This document shows, in pieces, positions 21,708-32,010 of a DNA stretch of 64,000 bases. This stretch comes from Pseudomicrostroma phylloplanum (Eukaryota; Basidiomycota; Exobasidiomycetes; Microstromatales), in NCBI GenBank assembly GCA_039545275.1, contig BCHS01000012.1, forward strand, positions 372,001-436,000, read 5' to 3'. The stretch's first letter is position 1, and each line of letters opens with the position of its first letter. The translations under genes were made by a program, and so were the position numbers. The notes beneath the pieces are model-generated. The model was not told the origin of the DNA and did not search any database. It saw only the letters and a program-made list of their open reading frames with translations.

Positions 21708-24126
21708 ATGGCAGACACGGCTCCAGCCGAGGGCTCGGTGAGCCTGGTGGCCGGCCGCTCCAAGCGCTCCACGGCCGGCAACCGTATGCGCGCCCTCCTC
21801 GACCAGCAGCACAACCTCTCCACCAATGACGAGGCCGACGAGATCTTCCGCGAAGAGGAAAACGACGCCGAATTTGCTGCTCCACAGAGGGAAGAGGAAG
21901 ATGTCTTTGATTCGGACTTTGGAGATAGTTCGGATGAGGAGGAGGGACAGGAGGGGAGGAGGAAAGCGGGGGATGATGAGAGTGAGGGGGAGAGGGAGTT
22001 GGAGGCTGAAGAGGAGAGGAAGAGGAAGGCTGCTCGCAAGGTGAGGAGACTTGCGAGGGGTGGTACCATCAATGATGGCATACGATACATGTCTCGAGCT
22101 GACACATCATCTCCTGAATCTTGACCGCTCCCAGCAGGCAAGCAGGATGGCGCCTAGCGTAATACGGAGACCAGCCAAGCCGAAACCACCCCCGTCTGCT
22201 CTGCCTTCGAGAGCTCGCGATGTCGATGTGCAAGCAGAAGCTGGACCGTCCAGACCATCTAGGACGTCTCGCAGGATTTCATTTGCCCCTGACGCCGGAC
22301 AAGGCGACACCTCTGTCGACCCCAACTCATCCTCGCGCCGAATCTCTTCCCGCCGAGCTACCGTGCAAGCAGGACTGGACTCTCAAGTCCGTATAGAGGA
22401 GGCAGAAGCTCGTCGTTTGCAACATCCCAATGTCCGCAATCCTCCCTCTGCCGTCAAGAAGCCTTCACTGAACCAGGCTGAGCTCATCGAGCTGGCACTC
22501 GAAAGAGAAGAGGAGAATCGAAAGAGTCTCAAGGAGTGGATGGAAGTTGAGGAGGAGAGGAAGAGGAAAGAGCTCGGCAGAGAGAAGAGGGCACTGCCTT
22601 CGAGCTGGATACGATGGCGGAGCGTTCGGTCAGAGGTGCCTATAGAGCGGCCCATCGTTGTTCTGGAACCACCAGAGCAACCCGCCCATGAGGACGGAAA
22701 GGAGGATCTACTTGCAGATGCTTCGATAGTAGAAGCCCGTTCGAAGCCAGAGCCGACCGACCGGACCGCCGAAGCAGAAGCAGAAGCGGACGTGTCAGGC
22801 CCAGTTGTCTCAGCTGCTGAGCCACAAGCAGATGAGTCGGTCCAGATCGTCGAGGAGCCCGAACAGACAGCGAACGATTCGATCCAGGTCGTCGCAGATG
22901 AGACTCAGGCAGACGAATCAGGACCAGTCCAAGCAGACGAATCAGGACCCGTCCTACCACCTCCGGCTTCGCGCTCAACATCACCCCAGGCATTGTCACA
23001 AAAGGTGGACTTCACGCTAGACCCTGTGCTTCAAGCACGAAAGGAAGCGGCCGCGGCAGCGGCAGCAGCAGCTCAGAAGTCTGCCGAAGCTTCGTCCTCG
23101 AAGACCCAAGGAGCCGATGCACCGCCCACAGAGCTCGAAGCTCGATCTCTCGTGTCTCTTCACTATACCGCCCGTCCAGCCCCGCCCTGGCCAGAGCAAT
23201 GGGCCTCCCTTCTAGGTTCCCACACGAACTGGGCAACTACCCACGTCGTACCAGCTCGCAATCGCCCCTCGAAGCCGCGCGCCTCCCTCTGCGCCATCAC
23301 TGGCAAAATGGCGCGGTACAGGGACGCAAAGACGGGGTTTCCCTTTGCGGACGTGAAAGCTGCGAGAGTCCTGCGCGCACTGGGGGAGGAGCAGTGGGAG
23401 TGGTGCGAAGTGGATATCGATGCGAAGAGGTCCGAGGGCGGCAGAAACAATCAAAAGGACGGCGATCTTACCCCTGGCGGTGGCGCTAGCGTTGAGGAAG
23501 GAGTGGTAAAAAAGGTCAAGAAGAGCGCAAAAAAGATCACAGATGGCTCTGCCGGCGGGGACGGACAGGGGAAGACTGGTTTCTGGATGCTGGCTCAGCT
23601 CAGACCCGCGGGCGGCGCAGCCAAGACGACGGCGGGTGTGGCGGCGGCGGGAGAGGCATCGTCTACTGCCATTTCTACTCCTGCTAATGCTAGTGCCAGT
23701 GCACTGCAGAGCAAACCATCCCTCAAGCGCAAGGTATCCGCAATGGCCACCCCAGGAGCCTCCCGTGCTGCTCCCCCCAAAAAGGCAGCAGCGGGCCGAT
23801 CATCTCGCGCCTCGCCAGCCGTCTCTGGTGCCCCTTCCCCAGCTCCTGCTACCACTCCCGGTACAACCCCGCAGATCGGCAGTACCAGTACCAATGCCAG
23901 TACGAGTGCCGTCACCCGAACCCCAGCAGTAGAAGAAGCCCCTCCGCACCTAGCCGCGCTGGGCATCGCGCCGGGGGACGAACAGGCCGTTCTGGCTCGC
24001 GCGCTCGCGCTGCCTTCGGGGACGACGAGGAGTGGGAAGGCTAGGAGTAGTTTGCCGGTGCCTGGAGCGGGGGTTGGAGGTGCCGTAGGGTCTGGGGTTG
24101 GAGCTAAGGGTAAGGGTAAGAAGTGA
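21708..24126 (+). CDS. SWC2: YL1/Swc2 (VPS72) subunit of the SWR1 chromatin remodeler
   Basis: Histone H2A.Z-binding subunit of the SWR1 complex that exchanges H2A-H2B for H2A.Z-H2B. Two exons, 21708-22040 and 22135-24126, give 774 residues. The N-terminal YL1 region has GRSKRSTAGNRMRALL, then an acidic histone-binding stretch ending in VFDSDFGDSSDEEE. Exon 2 has basic Ser/Arg-rich segments and ends in a YL1 C-terminal domain (KPRASLCAITGKMARYRD, GFPFADVKAARVLR). The acceptor is a NAGNAG (CCCAGCAG), so an optional Gln may be added at the junction. A repeated acidic QADESGP stretch and Ala/Thr/Ser-rich tail are low complexity. Longer than yeast Swc2 mainly through these disordered parts. Confidence 0.92.
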
Positions 24127-24504
24127 GCTTGGAAAGCAGGAGAGAGAGGGGTCAAGGGAGAGTGCGTGTGTGTGTCTTGTGTCTCTTCTGTCGTCCCACC
24201 ATAACGCAATGTACTTCTATAGACCTGTGTCTCTTGGCTCACTTCGGCCCCCCGCGTCACTTTGCCCACGGCTGTCGAATGAGAGGCATCAGATGATGAG
24301 ATGTGGTGTGAGATATGATTGAGTGAGAGAAACGATTGTCATAGGCGGGAGGGCAGGGCCACGACCTAGCCTTGCCTAGCCTAGCTTGTATCGCAGATAG
24401 CCCTCGTCCTGCCGGCCCCTTGGTGCTGCTTCTATTACTGTTGCCCCGGTTCCTGCAGCCCGCACGCAGGCCTGCTTCGCTAGCAACTCTCCGCTACGCT
24501 CCGC
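24127..24504. other. Convergent intergenic region, YL1 / PDX1
   Basis: About 380 bp between two converging stop codons. No gene is seen. It should hold the 3' ends of both transcripts. Confidence 0.4.
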
Positions 24505-25789
24505 TCAGATCAATCCTTCCAACCAATCCCTCCTCTTACCCAGCCCCGCTCCCGCACCCCCAATCTTCCTCGCCGCAAGCGATCCAGCTGCGGGCTGCTC
24601 CTCTACAAGGACATAATCTGCCAGTACCTCCTGCAGTGAGTCCCTTGCGGGCGTGACCAGGGCGGGCGAAGCGGCGCTTGCTGCTGTGCGGGAGATGTGG
24701 GAGCGGGAGGAGCTGGCGAGGCCGCCGAGGATGGCGGCGCGGAGTTGGGTTGCTGTGAGGGGCTGTGAGAGAGTTGGGAGGTGGAAAGTGGGGTCGAGGA
24801 GAGGGGCGGTTGAGTCTCGCGATCATTGGTGAAGGGTCCACTACCTCTTCTGACTCACCTCGCTCTTGTCCACTGCTCCCGCCTCGGCCTTGCCTCCCAG
24901 CTTGTCCGGCGGACCTCCCTGAGCGGCAATCCCCAGCCTGGGGGCCTTGTAAGTTCCCGTAGGACTCGACGCCTTGCCCAAGTAGGAGAGGACGTCTCCC
25001 TTTGTGAGCATTCCCTTGAGTCCGGTCCCCTTGATCTTGGAGGTGGCGTCGTCGATGGAGAGGTTGTTCTCTCGGAGGACGCGCAAGACAGAGGGGAACA
25101 TGGGTGCATTGGGGTGGTCTGTGTGGGACTTTGTCGAGGTGGTGGGCGTGGCAGAATGCCTGTCTGGTGTTGAAGAGGAGGGAGCGGGATCCGACGAGGA
25201 GGAGGAGGAGGAGGAGCTCGAGGACGACGAAGAAGAAGACGCCTGTTCCTTCTTTGGCTCCTCCTTTGGCTGCTCTGCCTTCTTACTAGCTCCTCCCTCG
25301 TCCTTTAAATCCACCTCGCTCTCCCAGTTGCTCACCTCGTCTCCCTCTTCGGCAAGGACGGCGATGACTTTGCCCACTGCCACATTCTTTTCTCCTGCCT
25401 GTACGAGGATCTTGGCCATAATTCCATCATCTTGGGCCTCGACGTCCATTGTGGCCTTGTCCGTCTCAATTTCCAGAAGGACATCACCGGCGTTAAAGGG
25501 CCTTCCCTCTTCTACCTTCCAATTCGCCAGTCCACCCTCTGTCATGGTTGGGGACATTGCTGGCATGGTGAACTTTTGAAAGGCGGAGCTGGCGGGTGAG
25601 ACATGAAAGGCTGTGCGAGCAAGGGGAGGGAGAAGCGGAGAGGGTGAGTGAGTGAGTGGGGGGGTGGTGCAGGCAGAAGAGCATCAGTGAGTGTTGGGTT
25701 GTGCGATGGGACTCACCTCTTGCGGAGATGTGATCGGCGGCGGGCCTGAGGAGCTGCCTTGCGACTGTCCATCCCCTTGGAACGAGCAT
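24505..25789 (-). CDS. PDX1: Pyruvate dehydrogenase complex protein X / E3-binding protein
   Basis: Anchors dihydrolipoamide dehydrogenase (E3) to the E2 core of mitochondrial pyruvate dehydrogenase. Three exons, 25789-25717, 25610-24859 and 24762-24505, give 360 residues. Exon 1 is a basic amphipathic presequence (MLVPRGWTVARQLLRP) that splices to RAFHVSPASS. A lipoyl domain follows (MPAMSPTMTEG, with the lipoyl Lys in ETDKATMDVEA). After a Ser-rich linker comes the peripheral-subunit-binding domain (PSVLRVLRENNLSID, GTGLKGMLTKGDVLSYLG). The C-terminal 86-residue exon starts PLTATQLRAAILGGLASSS and has no E2 acyltransferase domain or HxxxDG motif. This separates it from E2 and fits fungal Pdx1. 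Confidence 0.9.
25196..25251. repeat. GAG/GAA trinucleotide repeat encoding poly-Ser in PDX1
   Basis: A purine-rich trinucleotide run, read on the minus strand as a string of about 16 Ser codons in the linker of PDX1. Likely length-variable; it stays in frame. Confidence 0.8.
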
Positions 25790-26587
25790 CCTGGGGGCAG
25801 TAGTGGAGTGGTGTGTGGGTGGTAAAGGCGAATGGCAAGGTGGCCAAGGTAGATCGATGGTGATCTGCCCTGGATGCCTCTCCGCCGGAAAGGAAGAGGC
25901 AGATTTCCCAACGGAACGCACCGCGACCCCATCACCCGCACACGCCACGCCACGCTACGCCCCACTCCGCCCAGGCTCAAACACACTCCGCCTGGCATTC
26001 CCTGGGTAAAGGTCACCCACGCGCGCAATCGGTAAAGGCGAGCGTGGTGCCAAGAACCGCGAGGAGAGACATGGTAGAAGACTTGCACAACAGGGTACAT
26101 CGCATCCCATGGCCCATACCACATCGCTCCGCTTCCGGTCCCCGCAATCAGATGATACACTCCGCCGGATAGACTTGGTACCCCGCAATCACTGTTCCCT
26201 TACCGTGGAGCCGATCATCGAGAGCCATTGTTTCACTTCACGCCCTAGACGGGTCCGAGAGAGCGAGAGAGAGAGCGAGAGAGCAAGAGAGGGAGGGAGA
26301 GCGGTCGTCTGTTGCGTTGCTGTTGATTGAATGACCATTGACATTGCTAGCACCTTCACTCATCCGCCGCGCCCTTGCTCCGACGACGACAGTCTCGATG
26401 GATGTTGCTACTGCTCCCACGATTCACGCTCCCGCTCGGAGACTTCGGGATGCTATTTGACCTAGAGAGTGCAAGCAATTGGCCTTGGCCTCGTCGTCCC
26501 AAATGATTCCAGATAGAGCTCCTTTCCCTACTTCCCTTCACACTTTCGTCCCCTAGAATTCGGTCCCTCACACTGACTCATCCCGAG
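25790..26587. promoter_or_regulatory. Long divergent intergenic region, PDX1 / secreted hydrolase
   Basis: About 800 bp between opposite starts, one of the longest gaps in the window. It includes a GA-rich microsatellite at 26257-26302. Several open frames cross it, but none shows a domain or signal peptide. Likely promoter DNA for both genes. Confidence 0.4.
26257..26302. repeat. GA-rich microsatellite
   Basis: Interrupted (GA)n tract of about 46 bp with CGA and GGA interruptions, upstream of the secreted hydrolase-like gene. Confidence 0.8.
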
Positions 26588-27901
26588 ATGGTACCGCTCT
26601 CATCACTTCCCAGGACTATCCTCCTACTGCTTCTCCCCATCCTGGCTCTGTGCCTCACCGCAACGCCAGGAAGAGCCTTCCCCGTGTCTCCAGATGACCC
26701 TGACATCGCCTTGCCAAGAGAAGTCGAGGACTGGCCACACCCTCTAAGCCGGCGTGATGCACATACCGACCATTCGGATCCAAATGGGCGCTCGGTGCAC
26801 CTCACCTCGCTGAAGACGCCCGCTGCTGCCCTACTCACCTCCTACCGCGTTGGAGGTGGTAATATCGTCACCTATCGCGGCAAGACGCCTACGAAGCCCA
26901 ACTTGGCCAGGCGAGCCTACGTCGTCGTCCACGGCTTCAAACGCGATGGCGCCGTGTATTGGGATCTAATCAACACGGCCTGGGGTGATGCTCGCAGGAC
27001 TAGGATCACCACCGATGCCAACTCGATCCGCATTGCACCGAATTTCCTCTCTACGCTGATGGATCCCAAAGTGCGTACCGGCAATCGACTCGGCTGGGCA
27101 GACCAGGACGGCTGGGCGGGGGGAGACGCACCCACGGCACCTGCCAATGCCACGGCCAATCTGGCCGCAGTGCTCGACTACTACCTCGACTCCCTTTCCA
27201 ACACGGCCATCTATCCGCTCTTGGACACCGTCGTCTTTGTGGGGCACGGCGCCGGTGCACAGGCAGTACAGCGCTACGCCGTCCTGGGCAAGGACCCTTC
27301 TCGCGCCTCGCTAAAAGTGCGGTACGTAGTCGCCAACCCTTCCACCAACCTCTACTTTACCATCGACCGACCTCAGCCTGTAGACGTTACGGCGTGCGAC
27401 TACTACAACGATTTCCGCTACGGCCTCGAAGAGTACGAGTCCCCTTATCCCAAGACTCTGAGCGATGTGGCCCTCTTCAAGCGGTACCTCAGTCGAGACG
27501 TGCGCTACCTCGTCGGGCAAAACGACTTGAAGAGCGACGAGGGCGATCAGAATTGTGCAGCCCTGGCCGCAGGAGGAGTGTATAGGCGCGATCGCAATCT
27601 AAACTACTGGGCCTATCTGCACTTGCTCAGCGGCACCTCGACTGTGCCTGCTTACCCGGGCCTTTTTCCTGCTCTAGACCCCTCGGGCGCATCGACGAAG
27701 AATATCACCATCGCAGACCCCTCAAGTACGGGGGATAACAGTACGGGCACGGCGCTGTACCCGGTCAGTAGTGCCGAGACACAGGCGACGTTTAGGACGA
27801 ACGTATTTAATCACCAGCTGACAATGGTGCCCCGAGTGGGACATTCGGCGTCCAAGATGCTGCGCAGCTCCCAAGGGCTGCGCGCCATCTTCGGACAGTA
27901 A
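26588..27901 (+). CDS. Secreted alpha/beta-hydrolase-like protein lacking the nucleophile serine
   Basis: Intronless, 437 residues, with a clear signal peptide (a run of Leu/Ile at about 10-23, then ATPGRA). The fold looks like fungal secreted alpha/beta-hydrolases: a YVVVHGF strand-loop near residue 117, FVGHGAGAQAVQRYA at the expected nucleophile elbow, a VGQNDLKSDEGDQNC segment that could supply an acid residue, and VGHSASKML with the likely catalytic His (about 419). The elbow reads G-H-G-A-G, so the usual Ser is Gly221 (codon GGC). Several N-glycosylation sequons (NAT, NIT, NST) support secretion. It may be a non-catalytic binding protein or use another residue. Function and substrate unknown. 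Confidence 0.82.
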   Translation: MVPLSSLPRTILLLLLPILALCLTATPGRAFPVSPDDPDIALPREVEDWPHPLSRRDAHTDHSDPNGRSVHLTSLKTPAAALLTSYRVGGGNIVTYRGKTPTKPNLARRAYVVVHGFKRDGAVYWDLINTAWGDARRTRITTDANSIRIAPNFLSTLMDPKVRTGNRLGWADQDGWAGGDAPTAPANATANLAAVLDYYLDSLSNTAIYPLLDTVVFVGHGAGAQAVQRYAVLGKDPSRASLKVRYVVANPSTNLYFTIDRPQPVDVTACDYYNDFRYGLEEYESPYPKTLSDVALFKRYLSRDVRYLVGQNDLKSDEGDQNCAALAAGGVYRRDRNLNYWAYLHLLSGTSTVPAYPGLFPALDPSGASTKNITIADPSSTGDNSTGTALYPVSSAETQATFRTNVFNHQLTMVPRVGHSASKMLRSSQGLRAIFGQ

Positions 27902-27910
27902 GTGTACGCA

Positions 27911-27933
27911 AGGAGGAGGAGGAGGAGGAGGAG
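27911..27933. repeat. (GGA)n trinucleotide run
   Basis: Seven to eight GGA units directly after the stop codon of the secreted hydrolase-like gene, in its 3' UTR. Confidence 0.8.
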
Positions 27934-28205
27934 CGGAGGGGGTGAGAGGGAAAGAGAAGCTCCATCTCTTGGATTCTCCCCCTCTCCCCCTCTTTCCTCC
28001 CCTCAGCTGCTTCCCTTGCTCTCCTCTACATCTCTTCATCCTCTTCGTCTTTTCGTCCTTCTTCCATCCCGTGAGATGTCCCACTGTCCTCGCTCATACC
28101 CTTTGCTTTTCTTGAGATACCCCTACCCTATTCTTCTCTTTCCTTCCTTCCTTTTCATCGACTTCATGGACAGCCCCCTCGGCGTCTTCGTCCTTCGTCC
28201 TTCGT

Positions 28206-28246
28206 CATCATCATCATCATCATTCATTCATCATCATCATCACCAC
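28206..28246. repeat. (CAT)n microsatellite
   Basis: Interrupted run of CAT units with a CATTCATT interruption, in non-coding DNA between convergent genes. Confidence 0.8.
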
Positions 28247-28786
28247 TTCACCACTTCACCCCCCTTCCTTCCTTCCTTCTTGTAAATAAGTGCACCACCA
28301 CCTTCCTTGGATCCCAAAAAAGAACACAATTCAACAAGGATCGCACAATCGCATCACTTTCCCACTCCTCTCTCCCTCTGGAATGCATTCCATCAAAAGC
28401 TCACTGAGGGACTCGTGAGGAGCATGGAGGTGAAGCGGGAGGGAGGGAAGCTTCGGCGTAGGCGTGGGCGTGGACGTGGGTCGGGGCGTGTACATCGATT
28501 CTTGATCTAGTGCGCGCGCGTGCGTGCCAGTGTGAGCCCTCCAGACGACGAATGCAAACGGATATCGAACAGATGAGATGGGATAGTATGGAATGGAGGA
28601 AGTAGGCTTCACAAGGTACAAGGGGGGGACAGTACTGATGAGGGAAGAGGACTGATGGACAGGTGATGTCGATGCGAGGGGTGATGATGGGATGTGAAAG
28701 ATGAAGAAGTGGGTCCAGGACCGCCCTTGGCTTGTCCAATTTCCTTCCACGCCCATCGCGCTGCGCATATTCTCGGGGAGAAGATG

Positions 28787-30922
28787 CTACGAGGAGCGTG
28801 GAGCCCCACCGAACTTGAATCCCCCAGCATCGCCCATTCCAGCTCCCGAAGACTTGCGTGCGTGCCTCGGCGAAGTCGGCGACGAGACAGCATCTGCGAG
28901 CTTGTCCAGTCCAGTGTCCTCGGAGCCTTCCTCGCCAGCCAGGGCCTCTCGGATCATGTGCACAGTCGTCTCCAGTGACCTTCTTCGGTTCGAGGGAGAA
29001 CTGGTATTGGTAGTGCCCAGAGAGCTGTTCCTGCTGTGGCCACGACGGTGGCGGGCGGGCGGGGGGCCACCTCCTGGAGAGCTGACGGGGTCCGGGCTGC
29101 TTGAAGGGATGTAACCAGGTGAGCCAGGAGTGACGGGTCCACCAGAGTCGGAGGAGCGACTCTCATCGAAGGAGCGTCCCTCCAGACTGGCCAGACTTGC
29201 CTCATCGGCATCAATGAGGTCGGGCGGGAGCTGTAGAGGGGCAACGCGAGCATGTCAGCGTTCGTAGCCTCTTCTGTGGCCATTCGACTCCGCCGCTGGC
29301 TACTCACCCTCTCGTTCTCAATGTCGGCCTTCCTAGCGTCATCGTAATTCTCAATCGACTCCTTGATGCCTTCTGAGCCCGAAGCCAGCTGGCCATACGG
29401 CAGCTTGCCAGTTGGCGAAGCGCCCTTGAGCTCCGAAACCCTCTCTGCCTCCTCTCGCAACAATCCAAAGACTCTGCTCATCCTTCCCACTGCGAGGATC
29501 TTCTGCTTGACAACTGCGCGCCTTTCGTCCGAGACCTCCTCTTCCTCGCCTTCCAACACCTCGCCATCATCGCCGATCTCCTGCAGAGCCATGCTGGCTT
29601 CCTCTTCCTCCTCTTCCTCATCAAGCTCTTCCTTGCTGCAGACGTTGAGTATCGAAATGAGCATGTCGGTGACTGCGAAATCAAAGGCGCAGTGGGTCAG
29701 AGGCTTGGAATTAGTAAGCGAAGATCGACCCCTCCTCCCCTCGCTCAAACTCACTCTTCTCTCCGACGAATGGCAGACTCCAGGTGAAGACGTCCATGAA
29801 GTTGGGGAGCCAGTAGGGGTGGGGCGTGCAGTTGAATTGTCGAATGTTCATCACGTTGTTCTCGTACTTCAACACGGCCGCCTTGTTGTTATACACATCG
29901 AGGTAGTTGGGAGCCGAGAAGATGGTCATGACAGAGGGGAATCCAGTCGTCTTTGTCTTGCGATACATTCGATAGCCAGCATCTTGTGCTTCGTGGGCTC
30001 TAATGATGGAGAGGAGATTGTTGCGTTCCAAGAATTGACAGGCGGCTTGGTATGTGAAGAAGTACGAGCAGCCTCGGACGTGGTTGTGAAGGAAACTCTC
30101 ATTCGTCTTTTCGGTACCAAAGTCCTCGAGGGGATCCGCCCAGAGGACATCGCACATCAGGCCGTGTGTGGGTGGTTCTCGGAATCGGTTGATGTTCCTC
30201 AGATCGTCTAGAGTCTGCAGCTCTGGTGAGATACCTCCGTGGATGCAAAGGAACTGCTTGTTCATGACGGCGGCTAGAGGTAAGGTGCAGAAGGACTCCA
30301 TGCACTCGTCGTAGATCTGCTCCGAGTACTTGTGCTTGCATTCCAACTTGAAGGTGAAGTAGTCTGTCAGATGACGACACTCGTGGTTGCCTCGTAGCAG
30401 GAAGAGAGTCTCAGGATACCAGATCTTGAGTGCCCAAAGGTACAGGACACACTCGATGGAGAAGTAGCCTCGGTCCACGTAGTCTCCCAAGAAGAGGTAT
30501 CTTGTTTCCGCTGGGTTGCCTCCCACTTCGAACAGCTTCATCAGATCGAAATATTGGCCATGTATGTCTCCACACACGGTGATGGGAGCGTCTACTTCCA
30601 GGACGTTTGGCTCGCTCCTCAAGATCTGGGTCGCACTTCTGATGATGTACAGTGCTTGCTCGTCCGTTAGTCTGCCTTCTCGGTAGAAGTGATTCTTCAA
30701 AAAGGCAATGTCGGGCTTGCCAGGCTCGGTATCCGACCAGAACTCTGCATCCGTTGGTTTCCGGAAAGCTGGTGCTTGCACGTCCTTTACGACACGCTCT
30801 TGTGTTGAGACTTGGGTTCCATCGTCTTGGACGTGGATGGTAAAGTCGATCTCGGGCGGAGCTGCCTTGTTTCGAATGGAAGAAAAGGCATTCTGGTAGA
30901 GCTGCTTGTTGTTGGAGGCCAT
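28787..30922 (-). CDS. CNA1: Calcineurin A, catalytic subunit (PP2B)
   Basis: Calcium/calmodulin-dependent Ser/Thr phosphatase controlling stress, ion homeostasis and morphogenesis in fungi. Three exons, 30922-29755, 29672-29308 and 29230-28787, give 658 residues. The metallophosphatase motifs GDIHGQ, GDYVDRG and GNHE are intact. Exon junctions restore [16 protein letters not shown], the calcineurin-B-binding helix region. The calmodulin-binding segment is [20 protein letters not shown]. The C-terminus has the autoinhibitory region ([15 protein letters not shown]) amid Ser/Pro-rich sequence with many possible phosphosites. Its regulator calcipressin lies in the same window (6492-7574). A long 5' region with a CA-rich microsatellite precedes the start. 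Confidence 0.96.
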
Positions 30923-32010
30923 GGTGGAGGAATGGGCGAGGAGCGAGGAGAGATCTACAAGAGGAACCAGCGGGCTCGATCAAGCAGAGGCTCGAGAGCG
31001 ACGGTGCCGAGAGCGCGACGAGGCGAGGAGGTTGGGTGTAGTTGGAGGCGGCCGGTGGTGCTGTCACGTAAGGAGTGGAAGGCTTTCCTTCCTTCCTTTG
31101 CGAAGATCAGACGATGTCCTAAGGCTTGAGGAGAACGCACCAGAGGACTAGATCGTCAATGGCAGCGTGAGTGTGTCGTGGAGCGGGTAGTGACCAGCCT
31201 TGATTGATGCTATCGTAAAGAAGATGGAGTTGTCGTGAAGCTGGTCCGTGGAGAGGAAGTGGCGTGAGGGAGAAGGTGTTGCTCGCGGAGTGCCTTGTGC
31301 GGGGGGTTCGGATGAGAGAGCAATGAATTCCCAAAAGGGGTGGTGGTGAACAAAGGCAGAGTGGAGTGAGGTATAGTAGTTCAGTGGGATGGGCCTGATG
31401 ATGAGCTTCCCCTTTACCTCGATGTGTATGGTATCGAAGGAGTGGTAGGTAACAAGCAGGCCAGGGGGGCGAGGAAGGCAGAACGACGGACGACCAACTC
31501 AAATCGCACACACCCACAAGCACACGCACACACGCACACACGCACACACGCACACACGCACACACGCACACACGCACACTCCCCCCTTCGCCGTCCAGCA
31601 ACGCGACTGTCCGCGGGGCCGTGGCCGTGGCTGCTGCTGCCACTCACCCCCTTGCAAGCGTCATCACGGCAGCGGAGATTCCCATAGACGCCGCTCCTCG
31701 CCCCCTTCTGCATCACACGCACAGAGTCGAACCTCACATCAACCCCCTAGAGACACGGCCTGTAGTAACAGATGAAGACGTAACAATGACGATTGAAATC
31801 AGACTATGAGACAGGCATGGTGAGGGCGAGGACAGATCGTGCGGGTATCTAGGCGGCCTTTGAAGGGGCCTGGCTTGGGAGAACGGCCCGGCCAAGGTGG
31901 GCATGTCAACTGGCAGTACATTGCTAATCATCCCAGAGATCCCAGGACCTTCACTGCAAGTGCTTTCTATCAGCGCCGAACAGCCGAGAAGGGAAAGAAG
32001 GTTGTGGCAG
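30923..32010. promoter_or_regulatory. CNA1 upstream region
   Basis: About 1.1 kb between the CNA1 start and the end of the J-domain gene on the same strand. Minus-strand frames in it encode Cys/Val repeats only because of the CA microsatellite, so I reject them as genes. It should contain the CNA1 promoter and 5' UTR and the 3' end of the J-domain gene. Confidence 0.5.
31521..31579. repeat. CACACACG octamer microsatellite
   Basis: About seven copies of the 8-mer CACACACG in a head-to-tail run, roughly 600 bp upstream of the CNA1 start. Alternating purine-pyrimidine, so potentially able to form Z-DNA. Confidence 0.85.

Larger units (their letters stand above)
27902..28786. other. Convergent intergenic region with simple repeats
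   Basis: About 885 bp between converging stops. It holds a (GAG)n run just after the hydrolase stop, pyrimidine-rich DNA, a (CAT)n tract at about 28206-28246 and a TGTAAATAAGT motif near 28281 that could serve 3'-end formation. No coding region is supported. Confidence 0.45.

Noticed and set aside
20915..22141. 408-codon minus-strand Ser-rich frame
   Set aside because: It is antisense to the acidic part of NUG1-like and YL1: poly-Ser is the reverse reading of GAG/GAC-rich codons.
25790..26587. Gene between PDX1 and the secreted hydrolase
   Set aside because: Frames on both strands are short or low complexity, and no start with a credible domain is seen.
31507..31579. Possible CRISPR array or telomeric repeat
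   Set aside because: The units are only 8 bp with no spacers and are not telomere-like (TTAGGG); it is a simple microsatellite.
31119..31643. Minus-strand frame with Cys/Val repeats upstream of CNA1
   Set aside because: The repeats are only the translation of the CACACACG microsatellite; no domain or homology is evident.
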